NCBI GenBank assembly: GCA_022360175.1
Contig: JAKSDI010000091.1
Span: forward strand, 1-40,887
DNA from: Chitinophagales bacterium
Lineage (GTDB): Bacteria > Bacteroidota > Bacteroidia > Chitinophagales > Saprospiraceae
Direction: 5' to 3'
Length of the DNA: 40,887 bases
Shown: positions 8,693 through 18,786 of the stretch, piece after piece
How the letters are laid out: every line of letters starts with the position of its first letter
Numbering within the stretch: position 1 is the stretch's first letter
Notes under the pieces: model-generated
Database searches by the model: none
Seen by the model: only the letters and a program-made list of their open reading frames with translations
What the model was told of the DNA's origin: nothing
Made by a program: the position numbers and the translations under genes

Positions 8693-9666
8693 TGGAGGAT
8701 AGAGAAAATGTGAGAGCTTATCTTGAACAATTCTTCCCCAGGATAGCAGAAATGGCTGATTTGGATACACTCCAACAAGAAAATACAACCAATCTTCTTT
8801 CTGATTTGAAACTTTTTCAATCTGATGTAATCTATCGTTGTCGTTTTAAAGGAAAAGAAGATAAGCATTTTTATTTTTCACTTCTATTTGAGCATAAGTC
8901 AGTCCCTGATGAACACGTATCTATACAGGTTGGTCTTTATGTGATGTTGTTAATGCACAAAATGTCTCGGCAAAAAAATCGAAAAGTAGAGCCAGTAATT
9001 CCACTCATCTTTTATAATGGTAAAAAGGCATGGAAACCTAAAACACTCTGGCAGCTTTTTGATAAACATCCTTATTTTGAGAGGCTTCAGACATTTATTC
9101 CGGACTTCAGTTTTTTGTTTAAAGATATAGCGCGGGAACCTATTGAACGGATACTTGATATACAGATGAGCTATTTTAGAAGTTTATTACTTGCCATGGC
9201 TATGCGTCATCAGCAAGACTTGATATTCAGCTATATATCCGTTATTTTTGATCTAAGGAATAGAGAACAGTTACGTACTGCAGTCATTTATTTTTTAGCT
9301 ATTATTGAACGATCTCCAAGAGAATTTATGGAGGAATTAAAAAATATAGAATTCACTACTAAAGCGGAGACTATGAGTACTTTGGAAATGTTGTTAGAAC
9401 AAGGAAGGCAAGAAGGCATAGAACAAGGAGAACTAAAAGCTAGTGTGCTGATGTTGTTGCGTCTTTCGCTAAAGTTTTCAGAAATGCTCGTAGAAGATTT
9501 ATCCAATCTTACTCAATTGTCTGCTGATGTTGTTGAACATTTTATGATGCTTAAGAAGGAAGGGGATAAACTCAAAATGGAAGCGTTTATTCAGCATCTT
9601 TTAAAAAGTATAAGTGTCAAGGAGGAAGAATGGGAGGTATTTGTTCAGCTAATAAAGGAAATGTAA
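8689..9666 (+). CDS. Rpn family PD-(D/E)XK nuclease (recombination-promoting nuclease / 'putative transposase')
   Basis: 325 residues from the first in-frame ATG. The PD-(D/E)XK core is present: Asp46 (FQSDVIYRCRFKG) and Glu68-x-Lys70 in LLFEHKSVPDE, the hallmark of the Rpn/YhgA-like/PF04754 family. The middle part contains the family segment VIPLIFYNGKKAWKP, and the C-terminus is a helical tail with EQGRQEGIEQGE. Rpn proteins are DNA endonucleases that promote RecA-independent recombination and, in Escherichia coli, act in phage defence. The conserved first segment lies upstream in the same frame but without a start codon (see the 8627-8692 entry), so the intact protein may be made only after slippage, or the gene may be decaying. 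It is convergent with the SPOR gene, with an 18-bp gap. Confidence 0.85.
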   Translation: MMEDRENVRAYLEQFFPRIAEMADLDTLQQENTTNLLSDLKLFQSDVIYRCRFKGKEDKHFYFSLLFEHKSVPDEHVSIQVGLYVMLLMHKMSRQKNRKVEPVIPLIFYNGKKAWKPKTLWQLFDKHPYFERLQTFIPDFSFLFKDIAREPIERILDIQMSYFRSLLLAMAMRHQQDLIFSYISVIFDLRNREQLRTAVIYFLAIIERSPREFMEELKNIEFTTKAETMSTLEMLLEQGRQEGIEQGELKASVLMLLRLSLKFSEMLVEDLSNLTQLSADVVEHFMMLKKEGDKLKMEAFIQHLLKSISVKEEEWEVFVQLIKEM

Positions 9667-9684
9667 GATTTATTCAGCTACTTT

Positions 9685-10707
9685 TTATTCTTTATAAACC
9701 CTTGCATTTTTATTGAAATGCTTACGAATGTCTTTGAGCACACGCTCTATTTCACTTTTCTCTGTATATGTTTTTTGGATTCCAACTTTTGTTAGCTTCC
9801 CGTAAGCTTCTGTGTAAGGTTCATAACCCGCCTGGTATATTTTCTGAACAAGGCGCTGTACATTTTCTTCATTACCAAAACTGCCAATTATAATAACGAA
9901 ATAATCTTGTTCAGGAGCAATAGTAGGTTCTTCTGTGTCTATCGTTTCTTCAGGATCACCTTCTATACCAGGTCCTTCTGAAGATGGAAGAGGTGTTTCA
10001 TCTGCCGGCATTTCTCCGGTATCTTCTTCATAGTCGGCAGTATCATCAATACCAGGGCGAACATTGACCCTGGAAGTAGGTACTGTAACAGTTGCTTCTT
10101 TATCAGAAAGGCCATTGCCTCTAAAAAACAGAAAATAAGCTGCAACTAATATTACTATAGCAGCGACTCCTATTGCTATCGCAAGGCTGTTGTTGAGTAC
10201 TCCGGAGAAGCGATCTGCAAATGCAGAAGTAGCTATTTTTTTATGATCAGAATCAGGAATTGTTGCTTTAATATAGCTTCCTGCTTTTGCAACAGGAAAA
10301 TATTTTACATTAGGTAAGCCGTACGAATCTGTATTAAAATTAGTGCCATCAGCTAAAAATTGATAATGCCCTTCATAATCTTTATATAATCTACCCAGGC
10401 CGGAGAAGGAAACAATTTCTCTTTCTTCTATAGCCCCTTTTATTTTATCTATATATGCTGATAGAAGTTGAGAAGCTTCCTGTTGACTGATTTTTTCTTG
10501 CTGGCTGATGTAATTGACCAAGAGGCCATCATCAATGGATAGGTTACGATTGAATTTTATAGCTTTAGCAGGTGGAGCAAGTTCTCCTTGTACAGGGTCT
10601 ACGGTTGAAGCCTGATAATCAGATACAAAACTACCTAAGCCAGGGATGCTTACTGTATCATGAGTATATAATAATGCTCCTATATATTGACCGATATCCA
10701 CTTGCAT
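9685..10707 (-). CDS. Membrane protein with CCDC81-like HU domains and SPOR domain
   Basis: 340 residues from the ATG at 10707; the frame is open for 27 codons more, but the family opening MQVDIGQYIGALLYTHDTVSIPGLGSF begins here. Two small HU-related domains of the bacterial CCDC81-like type occupy about 1-60 and 60-135. A single membrane helix lies at 174-196, followed by an acidic Pro/Glu-rich linker, and a SPOR domain lies at about 267-340 (YFVIIIGSFGNEENVQRLV). SPOR domains bind denuded peptidoglycan glycans at division sites. The HU-like part would stay in the cytoplasm, so the protein could link DNA or a cytoplasmic partner to the septal wall. That is inference from the domain order; this architecture is recurrent in Bacteroidota. 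Confidence 0.85.
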   Translation of the reverse strand: MQVDIGQYIGALLYTHDTVSIPGLGSFVSDYQASTVDPVQGELAPPAKAIKFNRNLSIDDGLLVNYISQQEKISQQEASQLLSAYIDKIKGAIEEREIVSFSGLGRLYKDYEGHYQFLADGTNFNTDSYGLPNVKYFPVAKAGSYIKATIPDSDHKKIATSAFADRFSGVLNNSLAIAIGVAAIVILVAAYFLFFRGNGLSDKEATVTVPTSRVNVRPGIDDTADYEEDTGEMPADETPLPSSEGPGIEGDPEETIDTEEPTIAPEQDYFVIIIGSFGNEENVQRLVQKIYQAGYEPYTEAYGKLTKVGIQKTYTEKSEIERVLKDIRKHFNKNARVYKE

Positions 10708-10891
10708 ACTGGCTTTTTTAATTTGTTTTGCTGGCTTGGAAGAATAAATGGGTTGAATTACAAATATAACTGAGTATAGACTAATCAAGGTACAAAAAAA
10801 TAAAGATTTATCCAGCTATTGTTTAAAACCCCTTAACTTTGCCAACCGTTTGCAAATCTCAATTGTTCTGATTCTTAATTTAACTACTAGT

Positions 10892-13800
10892 ATGGCAAAG
10901 TCAATTCAAGAAATACTTCCAGAACGCATCATGGTTATTGATGGAGCAATGGGTACGATGATACAACAGTACCAGCTTCAGGAAAAAGACTATAGAGGAG
11001 AACGTTTTGCCGATTGGCATTTAGATATAATAGGGAATAACGATATTCTTTCTATTACTCAGCCTGATGTCATTGAAGCTATACATAAAGCGTATTTGGA
11101 GGCAGGAGCAGATATAATAGAAACGAATACGTTTAATGCGACTAGCATATCTCTTGCGGATTATGAGATGCAAGATTATGCTTATGAAAGCAACCTGGCT
11201 TCCGCTAAAATAGCTCGAAGAGCTGCCGATGAGTATACTCAAAAGAACCCGGATAAACCTCGTTTTGTAGCAGGAGCCATGGGGCCTACCAATAAGACGG
11301 GGTCAATCTCTCCAGATGTTAATAATCCTGGCTATAGAGGTATCACTTTCGATGAATTAAAAGATGCCTACTATGAACAGGCAAAGGGCTTGATGGACGG
11401 TGGTGTTGATATTCTGTTGGTAGAAACCATTTTTGATACACTGAATGCTAAAGCTGCTCTTTATGCTATAGACCTCTTGTTTGAAGAGTACGATAAGAAG
11501 TTACCTATTATGATATCTGGTACGATTACTGATGCCAGCGGGCGTACCCTTTCTGGTCAAACAGCAGAGGCATTCTGGATATCTATTAGTCATATGCCTC
11601 TATTGAGTGTAGGTTTAAATTGTGCGTTGGGAGCTGAGGAAATGCGTCCTCACCTGGAGGCAATTTCCCGGATTGCTGATTGTTATGTGAGTGCATATCC
11701 AAATGCTGGTTTGCCGAATGAATTTGGAGAGTATGATCAATCTGCTGAAGAGATGAGGGATTATATTCGGGATTTTGCGAGTAGCGGGCTAGTAAACATC
11801 ATTGGAGGGTGTTGTGGCACATCACCAGATCATATTCAGGCAATGGCAGAAGGTGTAACAGGGGTGACTCCTCGTCAGATACCTACTACTGCCGGTTATA
11901 CTATGTTGAGTGGATTAGAGCCTCTAATTATTCGTCCGGAAACAAATTTTGTCAATGTAGGAGAACGGACTAATGTAACGGGCTCTCGCAAGTTTGCCCG
12001 CCTTATCAAGAATGGGGATTATGCGGAAGCGCTTAGCGTGGCTCAACATCAGGTAGAAGGCGGTGCCCAGATCATTGATGTTAACATGGATGAAGGCTTA
12101 TTGGATTCGGAAGAAGCAATGACCACTTTCCTTCATTTAGTTATGTCTGAACCGGATATAGCTAAGCTACCTATTATGATAGACTCTTCCAAGTTTTCAG
12201 TAATTGAAGCAGGCTTGAAGTGCGTACAGGGTAAATGCGTAGTGAATTCTATTTCTCTTAAGGAAGGAGAAGCAGCATTTATTGAGCAGGCTAAAATTGT
12301 TCGGCGTTATGGTGCTGCAGCAATTGTAATGGCTTTTGATGAAACAGGTCAGGCAGATACAACTGAGCGTAAGGTCGAGATATGCGCACGTGCTTATAGA
12401 ATACTGACAGAGCAAGTAGGATTTAAGCCGCAGGATATCATTTTTGACCCTAACATTTTTGCAGTAGCAACTGGAATAGAAGAGCATAATGAATATGCTG
12501 TTCATTTCATAGAAGCAACTCGGCAAATTAAAGCAAGTTGTCCTGGTGCGAAAATCAGTGGCGGAGTTAGTAATATCAGTTTCTCTTTCCGGGGAAATAA
12601 TGTAGTAAGGGAGGCTATGCATGCGGCATTTCTATACCACGCTATTCGGGCAGGAATGGATATGGGAATTGTCAATGCAGGTATGATTGAGGTATATGAA
12701 GAAATACCCAATGAACTTTTAGAAAGGGTAGAAGATGTACTGTTTAATCGCCGGAATGATGCAACTGAACGTCTTACCGAATTTGCAGAGAATGTAAAAG
12801 GAGATGGAGGCAGAGTGTTGAAGAAGGACCTCAGCTGGAGGGAAGAACCGTTGCAGAAACGTATCGAACATGCTTTAGTTCGAGGTATCACTGAATATAT
12901 TGAAGAAGATGTAGAGGCGGCACGTCAAGAATTGCCTAGGCCACTTTCAGTTATTGAAGGGCCTTTAATGGATGGGATGAATGTGGTAGGAGATCTCTTT
13001 GGAGCAGGTAAAATGTTTTTGCCACAGGTGGTGAAGAGTGCTCGTGTAATGAAAAAAGCAGTTGCCTATTTGACACCCTATATTGAAGCAGAAAAGAAAG
13101 CAGGAGAAAGTAGTAGTAAAGGGACTATCTTGATGGCAACAGTGAAGGGGGATGTGCATGATATTGGGAAAAATATTGTCGGAGTTGTACTAGCTTGTAA
13201 TAATTACGAGATTGTTGATATGGGAGTGATGGTTCCTGCGGAGAAAATTTTGCGGAAAGCAAGAGAAGTAAATGCTGATATTATAGGGCTATCCGGGCTA
13301 ATTACCCCTTCTCTGGATGAGATGGTTCATGTAGCCAAGGAAATGGAACGGCAAGGATTTAAAGTTCCATTATTGATCGGAGGAGCAACTACCTCAAAAA
13401 CTCATACTGCGGTAAAAATAGAACCTCAGTATTCCGGGTCTGTGGTATATGTGTTGGATGCTTCTCGCTCTGTAGCGGTTGCTAGTAATTTACTGGGATC
13501 TGACGAGGATAATAGGAGTAATTTTATTCTGGATACGCGAAAGGAATACGAACGTATTCGAATACAAAGAGGTAATAGAAGGTCGAATAAAAAGTACCTG
13601 ACACTAGAGCAAGCTCGCCAAAATAAACTTCCTATCGAATGGGATAGCTACTTGCCACCAAAACCGCAAATGACAGGTGTAAAAGTATTTGAGGATTACT
13701 CTATTGAAGAACTCGTTGATTATATCGATTGGACTCCTTTCTTCTCCAGTTGGCAAATGGCGGGTAAGTTTCCAGCTATTTTAAAGGATGAAGTAGTAGG

Positions 13801-14575
13801 AACGGAAGCTCAAAAGTTATATAATGATGCTCGGAGCATGCTCCGACGGATTATTGATGAAAACTGGCTACAAGCCAAGGCGGTTATCGGAGTTTTTCCT
13901 GCTAATAGAGCCAATGACGATGATATTGATGTATTTGAAGATGAAAGCCGTACAAAGGTATTAACTCAATTACATCATCTACGTCAACAACGAAAAAAAG
14001 CGCCAGGACAACCTAATTTCTGCCTGGCAGATTTTATTGCCCCTAAAGATGCCGCAGAAGATTATATCGGTGCTTTTGCCGTAACTGCAGGTATTGGTAT
14101 TGAAAAACATATCCAGCACTTTGAAGCAAATCATGATGATTATCATGCGATCCTTTTAAAAGCATTGGCTGACCGTTTAGCAGAAGCATTGGCAGAGCGA
14201 ATGCATCAGCGTGTGCGTACCGAATTCTGGGGTTATGCTAAAGATGAAGTACTGGATAATGATGCTTTAATTGCTGAAAAATATCGGGGTATACGGCCTG
14301 CTCCAGGTTATCCAGCTTGCCCGGAGCATACTGAAAAAGGCTTACTCTGGGATTTATTGTCTGTTGAAGAAAATACAGGTATAAGCCTTACAGAAAGCTA
14401 TGCTATGTATCCGGCAGCATCCGTAAGTGGCTGGTATTTCTCACATCCGAAAAGCAAATATTTTGGCCTGGGCCAGATAAGTAAAGATCAGGTTGAAGAT
14501 TATGCTCAACGTAAAGGTATGACTGTAGAAACCGCTCAGAAGTGGTTGGCATCGGTATTGAATTATGATGTGTAA
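10892..14575 (+). CDS. metH: Cobalamin-dependent methionine synthase
   Basis: Full-length MetH of 1227 residues. It transfers the methyl group of 5-methyltetrahydrofolate via cobalamin to homocysteine, making methionine in the cytoplasm. The ATG at 10892 ([22 protein letters not shown]) is chosen over an upstream TTG. In order: homocysteine-binding domain with zinc ligands Cys244, Cys307 and Cys308; pterin-binding domain ([14 protein letters not shown] near 350); cap; cobalamin-binding domain with the DVHDIG box and ligand His756; C-terminal activation domain with the S-adenosylmethionine motif R1135xxxG-Y. All numbers sit within three residues of those in E. coli MetH. No cobalamin or SAM riboswitch is visible in the 184 bp upstream. 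The neighbours are unrelated, and no metF is in view. Confidence 0.98.
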   Translation: MAKSIQEILPERIMVIDGAMGTMIQQYQLQEKDYRGERFADWHLDIIGNNDILSITQPDVIEAIHKAYLEAGADIIETNTFNATSISLADYEMQDYAYESNLASAKIARRAADEYTQKNPDKPRFVAGAMGPTNKTGSISPDVNNPGYRGITFDELKDAYYEQAKGLMDGGVDILLVETIFDTLNAKAALYAIDLLFEEYDKKLPIMISGTITDASGRTLSGQTAEAFWISISHMPLLSVGLNCALGAEEMRPHLEAISRIADCYVSAYPNAGLPNEFGEYDQSAEEMRDYIRDFASSGLVNIIGGCCGTSPDHIQAMAEGVTGVTPRQIPTTAGYTMLSGLEPLIIRPETNFVNVGERTNVTGSRKFARLIKNGDYAEALSVAQHQVEGGAQIIDVNMDEGLLDSEEAMTTFLHLVMSEPDIAKLPIMIDSSKFSVIEAGLKCVQGKCVVNSISLKEGEAAFIEQAKIVRRYGAAAIVMAFDETGQADTTERKVEICARAYRILTEQVGFKPQDIIFDPNIFAVATGIEEHNEYAVHFIEATRQIKASCPGAKISGGVSNISFSFRGNNVVREAMHAAFLYHAIRAGMDMGIVNAGMIEVYEEIPNELLERVEDVLFNRRNDATERLTEFAENVKGDGGRVLKKDLSWREEPLQKRIEHALVRGITEYIEEDVEAARQELPRPLSVIEGPLMDGMNVVGDLFGAGKMFLPQVVKSARVMKKAVAYLTPYIEAEKKAGESSSKGTILMATVKGDVHDIGKNIVGVVLACNNYEIVDMGVMVPAEKILRKAREVNADIIGLSGLITPSLDEMVHVAKEMERQGFKVPLLIGGATTSKTHTAVKIEPQYSGSVVYVLDASRSVAVASNLLGSDEDNRSNFILDTRKEYERIRIQRGNRRSNKKYLTLEQARQNKLPIEWDSYLPPKPQMTGVKVFEDYSIEELVDYIDWTPFFSSWQMAGKFPAILKDEVVGTEAQKLYNDARSMLRRIIDENWLQAKAVIGVFPANRANDDDIDVFEDESRTKVLTQLHHLRQQRKKAPGQPNFCLADFIAPKDAAEDYIGAFAVTAGIGIEKHIQHFEANHDDYHAILLKALADRLAEALAERMHQRVRTEFWGYAKDEVLDNDALIAEKYRGIRPAPGYPACPEHTEKGLLWDLLSVEENTGISLTESYAMYPAASVSGWYFSHPKSKYFGLGQISKDQVEDYAQRKGMTVETAQKWLASVLNYDV

Positions 14576-14710
14576 TGCCTGAATTTTGGTTAAAAAAGGT
14601 TTAAAGGATTTGCCAAGCCTGTGAAATATAGGGTGACTTCTTTATTTTTATATAAGAAATAACTTATTCCTATAGTGTGGGATAAATGGTAAACCCTATA
14701 AAAAAGCAAT

Positions 14711-15151
14711 ATGAAACGACGCGTTTTATTTACTCTTCTAACTCTCTTTATTATGGCTGGGAGTTTACGTTCACAAACAGATGTTGGACTCTCTCCGGTC
14801 GCTTTGTTATTTGGCGGATTAAAGGCTTCTGTAGAAGGAGGGCTTAATGATCATTGGGGGCTGGATGGCGATATACTGATCGCGGAAGATGTACTACTGC
14901 TTACCTTTGCCGGTAAACATTATTTTAATGCAAAGGAAGGCTTGGATGGTTTTAATGCAGGAGTATTTGTTGGCGGAGGTCCTGATATAGGAGGCGGCCT
15001 GGGTTTTTTGGCTGGCTATAAAGTTATTTCTCAAAAGAAAATATTCTTTGAAGTAAGTTTAGGCCTGGGGCGAGGTTTTGGAGATTTAGAATTTATTCCT
15101 TACGGTAAACTCAACATCGGCTACCGATTTGTAAGGAAGCAAAAAGATTAG
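14711..15151 (+). CDS. Small outer-membrane-like protein, function unknown
   Basis: 146 residues with a signal peptide (MKRRVLFTLLTLFIMAGSLRSQ) and a mature part of about 124 residues rich in Gly and alternating hydrophobic residues (LDGDILIAEDVLLLTF, GVFVGGGPDIGGGLGFLAGYK), ending in GYRFVRKQKD. This looks like a small beta-barrel or DUF3575-like outer-membrane protein, but I do not recognise the family with certainty. It stands 135 bp after metH, with its own probable promoter region, and 89 bp before the aldo/keto reductase. Confidence 0.7.
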   Translation: MKRRVLFTLLTLFIMAGSLRSQTDVGLSPVALLFGGLKASVEGGLNDHWGLDGDILIAEDVLLLTFAGKHYFNAKEGLDGFNAGVFVGGGPDIGGGLGFLAGYKVISQKKIFFEVSLGLGRGFGDLEFIPYGKLNIGYRFVRKQKD

Positions 15152-15240
15152 AAGAGGATTCTTTGCCAGCTAAGGCATATTTTGAGCTACATTAAACTAA
15201 GACAGCAGACCTTTGATACACAACTACAAGCCTAATAAAG

Positions 15241-16152
15241 ATGCAAAGAATTAAGTTATCTGCCAATGGCCCAGAATTTTCACGTATTGTTTTTGGCGTG
15301 ATGAAATGGGGCGACTGGGGGCATCAATTAAACACTCAGCAGATGTTGAGCTTGATGCAGGAGAGTATTGAGTATGGAGTGACAACTTTTGATCATGCAG
15401 ATATCTATGGAGGGTATACTACTGAAGAAGCATTTGGAAATGCTCTTAAACTGAATCCTGGTTTGCGAGGGCAGATGGAGTTGATTAGTAAGTGTGGTAT
15501 TAAAATAAAAGCATCTAATCGGCCAGAACACCGGTTAACCTCTTATGATATCAGTAGAGAACATATTCTCAAATCAGTGGAGCGTTCGCTGAAGAATTTA
15601 CATACAGACTATCTGGATTTGTTGTTGATACATCGCCCAAGTCCACTGATGCATCCAGATGAAATAGCAGCAACCTTTAGTGAACTTAAGCAAGCAGGGA
15701 AAGTGCGTTTTTTTGGTGTTTCCAACTTTACGCCTTCTCAGTTTGAGATGGTAAATAGCCGATTTCCACTTGTAACTAATCAAATAGAAGCTTCTCTTCT
15801 GCAAAGCTCGTCATTATTGGACGGTACATTAGACCAATGTATTCAACTGGATATAAAACCTATGGCCTGGTCTCCATTGGGTGGAGGGCGTATCTTCACA
15901 GATAAAGAGGATGAACAAATACAACGGGTAAATGCAGCTATTGATCGCATTATAAAACGATATTCTAATGATATTCGTCCAGATCAGCTTTTGTTAGCTT
16001 GGTTAATGAAGCATCCTTCAAAAGTACTTCCGGTGGTTGGCACTGCCAGGATTGAACGCTTAAAAGCAGCTGCTGATGCGGTTGCTATTGAACTGGAACA
16101 AGAGGAATGGTTTGAATTATGGGAAGCAGCTATGGGGCATGAAGTGCCTTAG
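15241..16152 (+). CDS. Aldo/keto reductase (YdhF-like)
   Basis: 303 residues, a cytoplasmic NADPH-dependent TIM-barrel oxidoreductase. The catalytic tetrad is complete: Asp51 and Tyr56 in FDHADIYGGYT, Lys84 in LISKCGI, and His131 in DLLLIHRPSP. The cofactor region near the C-terminus (LPVVGTARIERLKAA) fits the 2'-phosphate site of the family. Length and motifs match the YdhF/YajO side of the superfamily. The physiological substrate is probably a small aldehyde or ketone but cannot be predicted. The start ATG at 15241 gives the family's normal N-terminus. Confidence 0.92.
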   Translation: MQRIKLSANGPEFSRIVFGVMKWGDWGHQLNTQQMLSLMQESIEYGVTTFDHADIYGGYTTEEAFGNALKLNPGLRGQMELISKCGIKIKASNRPEHRLTSYDISREHILKSVERSLKNLHTDYLDLLLIHRPSPLMHPDEIAATFSELKQAGKVRFFGVSNFTPSQFEMVNSRFPLVTNQIEASLLQSSSLLDGTLDQCIQLDIKPMAWSPLGGGRIFTDKEDEQIQRVNAAIDRIIKRYSNDIRPDQLLLAWLMKHPSKVLPVVGTARIERLKAAADAVAIELEQEEWFELWEAAMGHEVP

Positions 16153-16227
16153 AAAATACTAATAACTCCCTCTAGCTGTGCTGTCTTGTTTTATTTCATA
16201 TCAAAAAATTGCATTATCTTTATAAGG

Positions 16228-16656
16228 ATGTTGCAAAAAGCAATACATATAATCCTTAGTGTATTAGTATTTATCAGTTCTACAGGGCTGGTAATAGACA
16301 CTCATTATTGTGGCGGAGAATTAAAGAGTATTGCTTTATTTGCTGAGGCAACACCTTGTTATCAGCAGCAAGAAGGAAAAAAAGTTTGTCCGTTTCACGC
16401 CAAAAAGTCACAACATGACGAAGGCGAAAAAGGATGCTGCAAGGATAAAACCCAACTTTTGAAAGTTGACGATGATCAACTTCCAACTTCATTTCAAATA
16501 GCCGAACTGGAACCGCCAGTATTTAATGCCTGCTTATTCATTCCTAAGGCAGTTGATATAAATAATCCTTTACAGGCTACTGTTCATTACCTCAATTACA
16601 AACCTCCATTAATCGTTAGTGACTACTGTGTGCAGTTGCAGCGATTCCTTTGTTAG
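16228..16656 (+). CDS. HYC_CC_PP family protein, copper-island companion
   Basis: 142 residues from the ATG at 16228; an in-frame start 14 codons upstream is less likely because the membrane helix begins here. One N-terminal hydrophobic segment (HIILSVLVFISSTGLVI) leads into the three signature spots that name the family: HYC (THYCGGEL), CC (KGCCKDKT) and PP (YKPPL). Further Cys and His residues lie between them (TPCYQQ, VCPFHAKK). The family is restricted to Bacteroidota and is commonly found next to CusA/CzcA-type metal efflux genes, as here. It probably binds metal at the outer face of the inner membrane. Its biochemical role is not established; a copper relay is a guess. Confidence 0.8.
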   Translation: MLQKAIHIILSVLVFISSTGLVIDTHYCGGELKSIALFAEATPCYQQQEGKKVCPFHAKKSQHDEGEKGCCKDKTQLLKVDDDQLPTSFQIAELEPPVFNACLFIPKAVDINNPLQATVHYLNYKPPLIVSDYCVQLQRFLC

Positions 16657-16678
16657 ATCGATAGCTTTTCCTTTGTTA

Positions 16679-16702
16679 CCACTCAGTTGCTTGCTGTAGT
16701 GG
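16679..16702 (+). terminator. Weak hairpin after the HYC_CC_PP gene
   Basis: CCACT at 16679-16683 pairs with AGTGG at 16698-16702, and CAG/CTG inside can extend the stem with one bulged base. No clear T-run follows, so it could be an attenuator, a weak terminator or chance. Confidence 0.25.
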
Positions 16703-16785
16703 CTATCCTGTTTTATGTCGATAGTAGGAAGTTTATCCTATTATGACCATTTCATGAAGTCTTATAATTTCAAACAATAATAATA

Positions 16786-17757
16786 ATGAAACAACTCAAC
16801 TTTATCCTATTGCTATTGCTATGTACTTTCTTAGCAGTAAACGCTCAGCAAACCGTACAACTCAATATCCACCACAAATTGGGAGAGGCAGATTTTGCAT
16901 TCAATACGGAAGCACAGAATAACTTAGGTAATAGCTTCATTCTTGATCGCCTGGAATATTATATTTCAGAAATCACCTTGGTACATGATGGTGGACAGGA
17001 AATAGAGATTGAAGACTTTTGGATACTGGTAGATGCATCTGAAGAGACTAGTATTGAATTGGGAATGTTTGCGCTTGAAAATCTGGAGGGAATTCGCTTT
17101 CATATAGGAGTCGATCCTGATCATAATCATTTAGATCCAGCTTCTTTCCCAATGGGACATCCTTTGGCACCTCAGGCACCTTCCATGCATTGGGGATGGG
17201 CTGCTGGTTACCGTTTTTTGGCGATGGAAGGAGAAAGTGGTAGTCTTTTAAATCAGGTATTTGAAATACATGGCCTGGGAGATGCTAATTACTATGAAAC
17301 CAATATGGAAATTAGCCCTTCTGTCGAAAATGATATGCTTGTCGTCAGCTTAGATGCTGATTATACTAAAATATTGACCAATATAAATGTAGGTAGCGGC
17401 CTGATTGAACATGGTGAGACAGGGGAGGCTGCTAATGCAGTCAAGAACCTTGCTAATGTAGTATTTAGTCCTTCTAATACATCAGTAGGCACCGATAACC
17501 GAATTACCCCTTCACAATTGCGCTTGTATCCTAATCCAGCTGTAAATGGCAAGGTTCGTGTCGAGATACCATCTAGTTTGACTTCCGTCAATATGAAAGT
17601 TGTATTAACCAATGCGCTTGGACAACAGCAGCATTCTTTTAGCTGGACTAAAGGGGATACACAAATGGAATTGGAAAACCTCCCATCTGGCTTGTATTGG
17701 ATCAACCTTATGGAAGCTGGCGAGGTGATTGTGTCAAAGCAGTTGCTAGTGAAATAG
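16786..17757 (+). CDS. MbnP family copper-binding protein with T9SS sorting domain
   Basis: 323 residues: signal peptide 1-20 (ends VNA-Q), an MbnP domain about 22-235, then a T9SS type A sorting domain about 245-323 (RLYPNPAVNGKV, LTNALGQQQHSF, LPSGLYWINLM). The MbnP core shows DPDHNHLDPASFPMGHPL and MHWGWAAGYRFL with His135, Trp136 and Trp138, the signature His/Trp region. In methanotrophs, MbnP binds copper after a partner MbnH oxidises a tryptophan to kynurenine. Two diheme MbnH-like genes follow after 6 bp and 0 bp, so the same chemistry is likely. The sorting domain implies export across the outer membrane, unlike the periplasmic methanotroph proteins. Confidence 0.88.
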   Translation: MKQLNFILLLLLCTFLAVNAQQTVQLNIHHKLGEADFAFNTEAQNNLGNSFILDRLEYYISEITLVHDGGQEIEIEDFWILVDASEETSIELGMFALENLEGIRFHIGVDPDHNHLDPASFPMGHPLAPQAPSMHWGWAAGYRFLAMEGESGSLLNQVFEIHGLGDANYYETNMEISPSVENDMLVVSLDADYTKILTNINVGSGLIEHGETGEAANAVKNLANVVFSPSNTSVGTDNRITPSQLRLYPNPAVNGKVRVEIPSSLTSVNMKVVLTNALGQQQHSFSWTKGDTQMELENLPSGLYWINLMEAGEVIVSKQLLVK

Positions 17758-17763
17758 CAATTA

Positions 17764-18786
17764 ATGATGAAGGGATTTTGTGTAATAATATGGGGAATGC
17801 TGATGCTGGTTTTTTCTTGTTCTAAAGAAAAGGTGAAACCAGATCAGCATTTCCCTGCCATTATGGAGATACCAGAAGGTTTTCCGGAAGTGCAACATCC
17901 GGAGGGTAATGCATTTACGCTTACTCGTTGGGAACTAGGAAAGCGCTTGTTTTATGATCCTGTAATGTCGATAGATAGTTCTATTAGTTGCGCTTCGTGT
18001 CACTTGCCAAATTTGGCATTTAGTGATTCCAGAGCATTTAGCCCGGGAGTAGAACAACGACCAGGCAAACGCAATGCTCCTACTTTGGCCAATGTGGCTT
18101 ACCATCCATACTATACACGGGAAGGGGGAGTACCTACCCTGGAAATGCAAGTACTCGTGCCTATACAAGAGCATAATGAATTTGACTTTAATATTGTCTT
18201 ATTGGCAGAGCGCTTACTTCAGGATACTTCTTATGTTTTACAAAGTCAGGAAGCTTATGGAAGAAACCCCGATCCTTTTGTCATCACACGCTCATTGGCC
18301 TGCTTTGAACGTAGTTTACTGAGTGGCAATAGTAAGTATGATGCTTATTTGCGGGAGCAAGAAAGTATGACCGCTGATGAAATAGCCGGCATGGACCTCT
18401 TTTTTAGTGAACGCACTGCTTGCAGCCATTGCCATGGTGGTTTCAACTTCACCAATTATGCTATTGAAAATAATGGGTTGTACGAATCTTATAGTGATCC
18501 AGGAAAGGCGAGGTTGACCAATGAGGAGGCGGACATAGGAAAATTTAAGGTGCCCAGCCTAAGAAATATTGCGGTGACAGCCCCCTATATGCATGATGGT
18601 TCATTAGCCAGCCTGGAAGCAGTAATTACCCATTACAATGAAGGTGGGCAACTTCATCCGAATAAAAGTGAATTGATACAGCCACTTCAGCTTTCAGAAA
18701 AAGAGCAGCGTCAACTAGTGCTGTTTTTGAATACACTTACGGATGAGTTATTTATTAGTAATCCAACTTTTAAAAAAGACAATTAA
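17764..18786 (+). CDS. Diheme MbnH/MauG-type cytochrome peroxidase, lipoprotein (first copy)
   Basis: 340 residues with a lipoprotein signal (LMLVFSC, lipidated Cys19). Two c-type heme sites, Cys76-Ala-Ser-Cys79-His80 and Cys220-Ser-His-Cys223-His224, and the family block APYMHDGSLASLEAVITHYN near 273-292 identify a diheme member of the CcpA/MauG superfamily. In the context of MbnP immediately upstream it is best read as an MbnH-like enzyme that oxidises a protein tryptophan, rather than a plain H2O2-detoxifying peroxidase, but the sequence alone cannot exclude the latter. Residues after the Cys (SKEKVK) match the Bacteroidota surface-export signal only partly. The ATGATG at 17764 offers two adjacent starts. 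Confidence 0.85.
   Translation: MMKGFCVIIWGMLMLVFSCSKEKVKPDQHFPAIMEIPEGFPEVQHPEGNAFTLTRWELGKRLFYDPVMSIDSSISCASCHLPNLAFSDSRAFSPGVEQRPGKRNAPTLANVAYHPYYTREGGVPTLEMQVLVPIQEHNEFDFNIVLLAERLLQDTSYVLQSQEAYGRNPDPFVITRSLACFERSLLSGNSKYDAYLREQESMTADEIAGMDLFFSERTACSHCHGGFNFTNYAIENNGLYESYSDPGKARLTNEEADIGKFKVPSLRNIAVTAPYMHDGSLASLEAVITHYNEGGQLHPNKSELIQPLQLSEKEQRQLVLFLNTLTDELFISNPTFKKDN

Noticed and set aside
10708-10891. Cobalamin or SAM riboswitch ahead of metH
   Set aside because: The 184-bp region is short, AT-rich, and shows no B12-box-like or SAM-riboswitch-like core.
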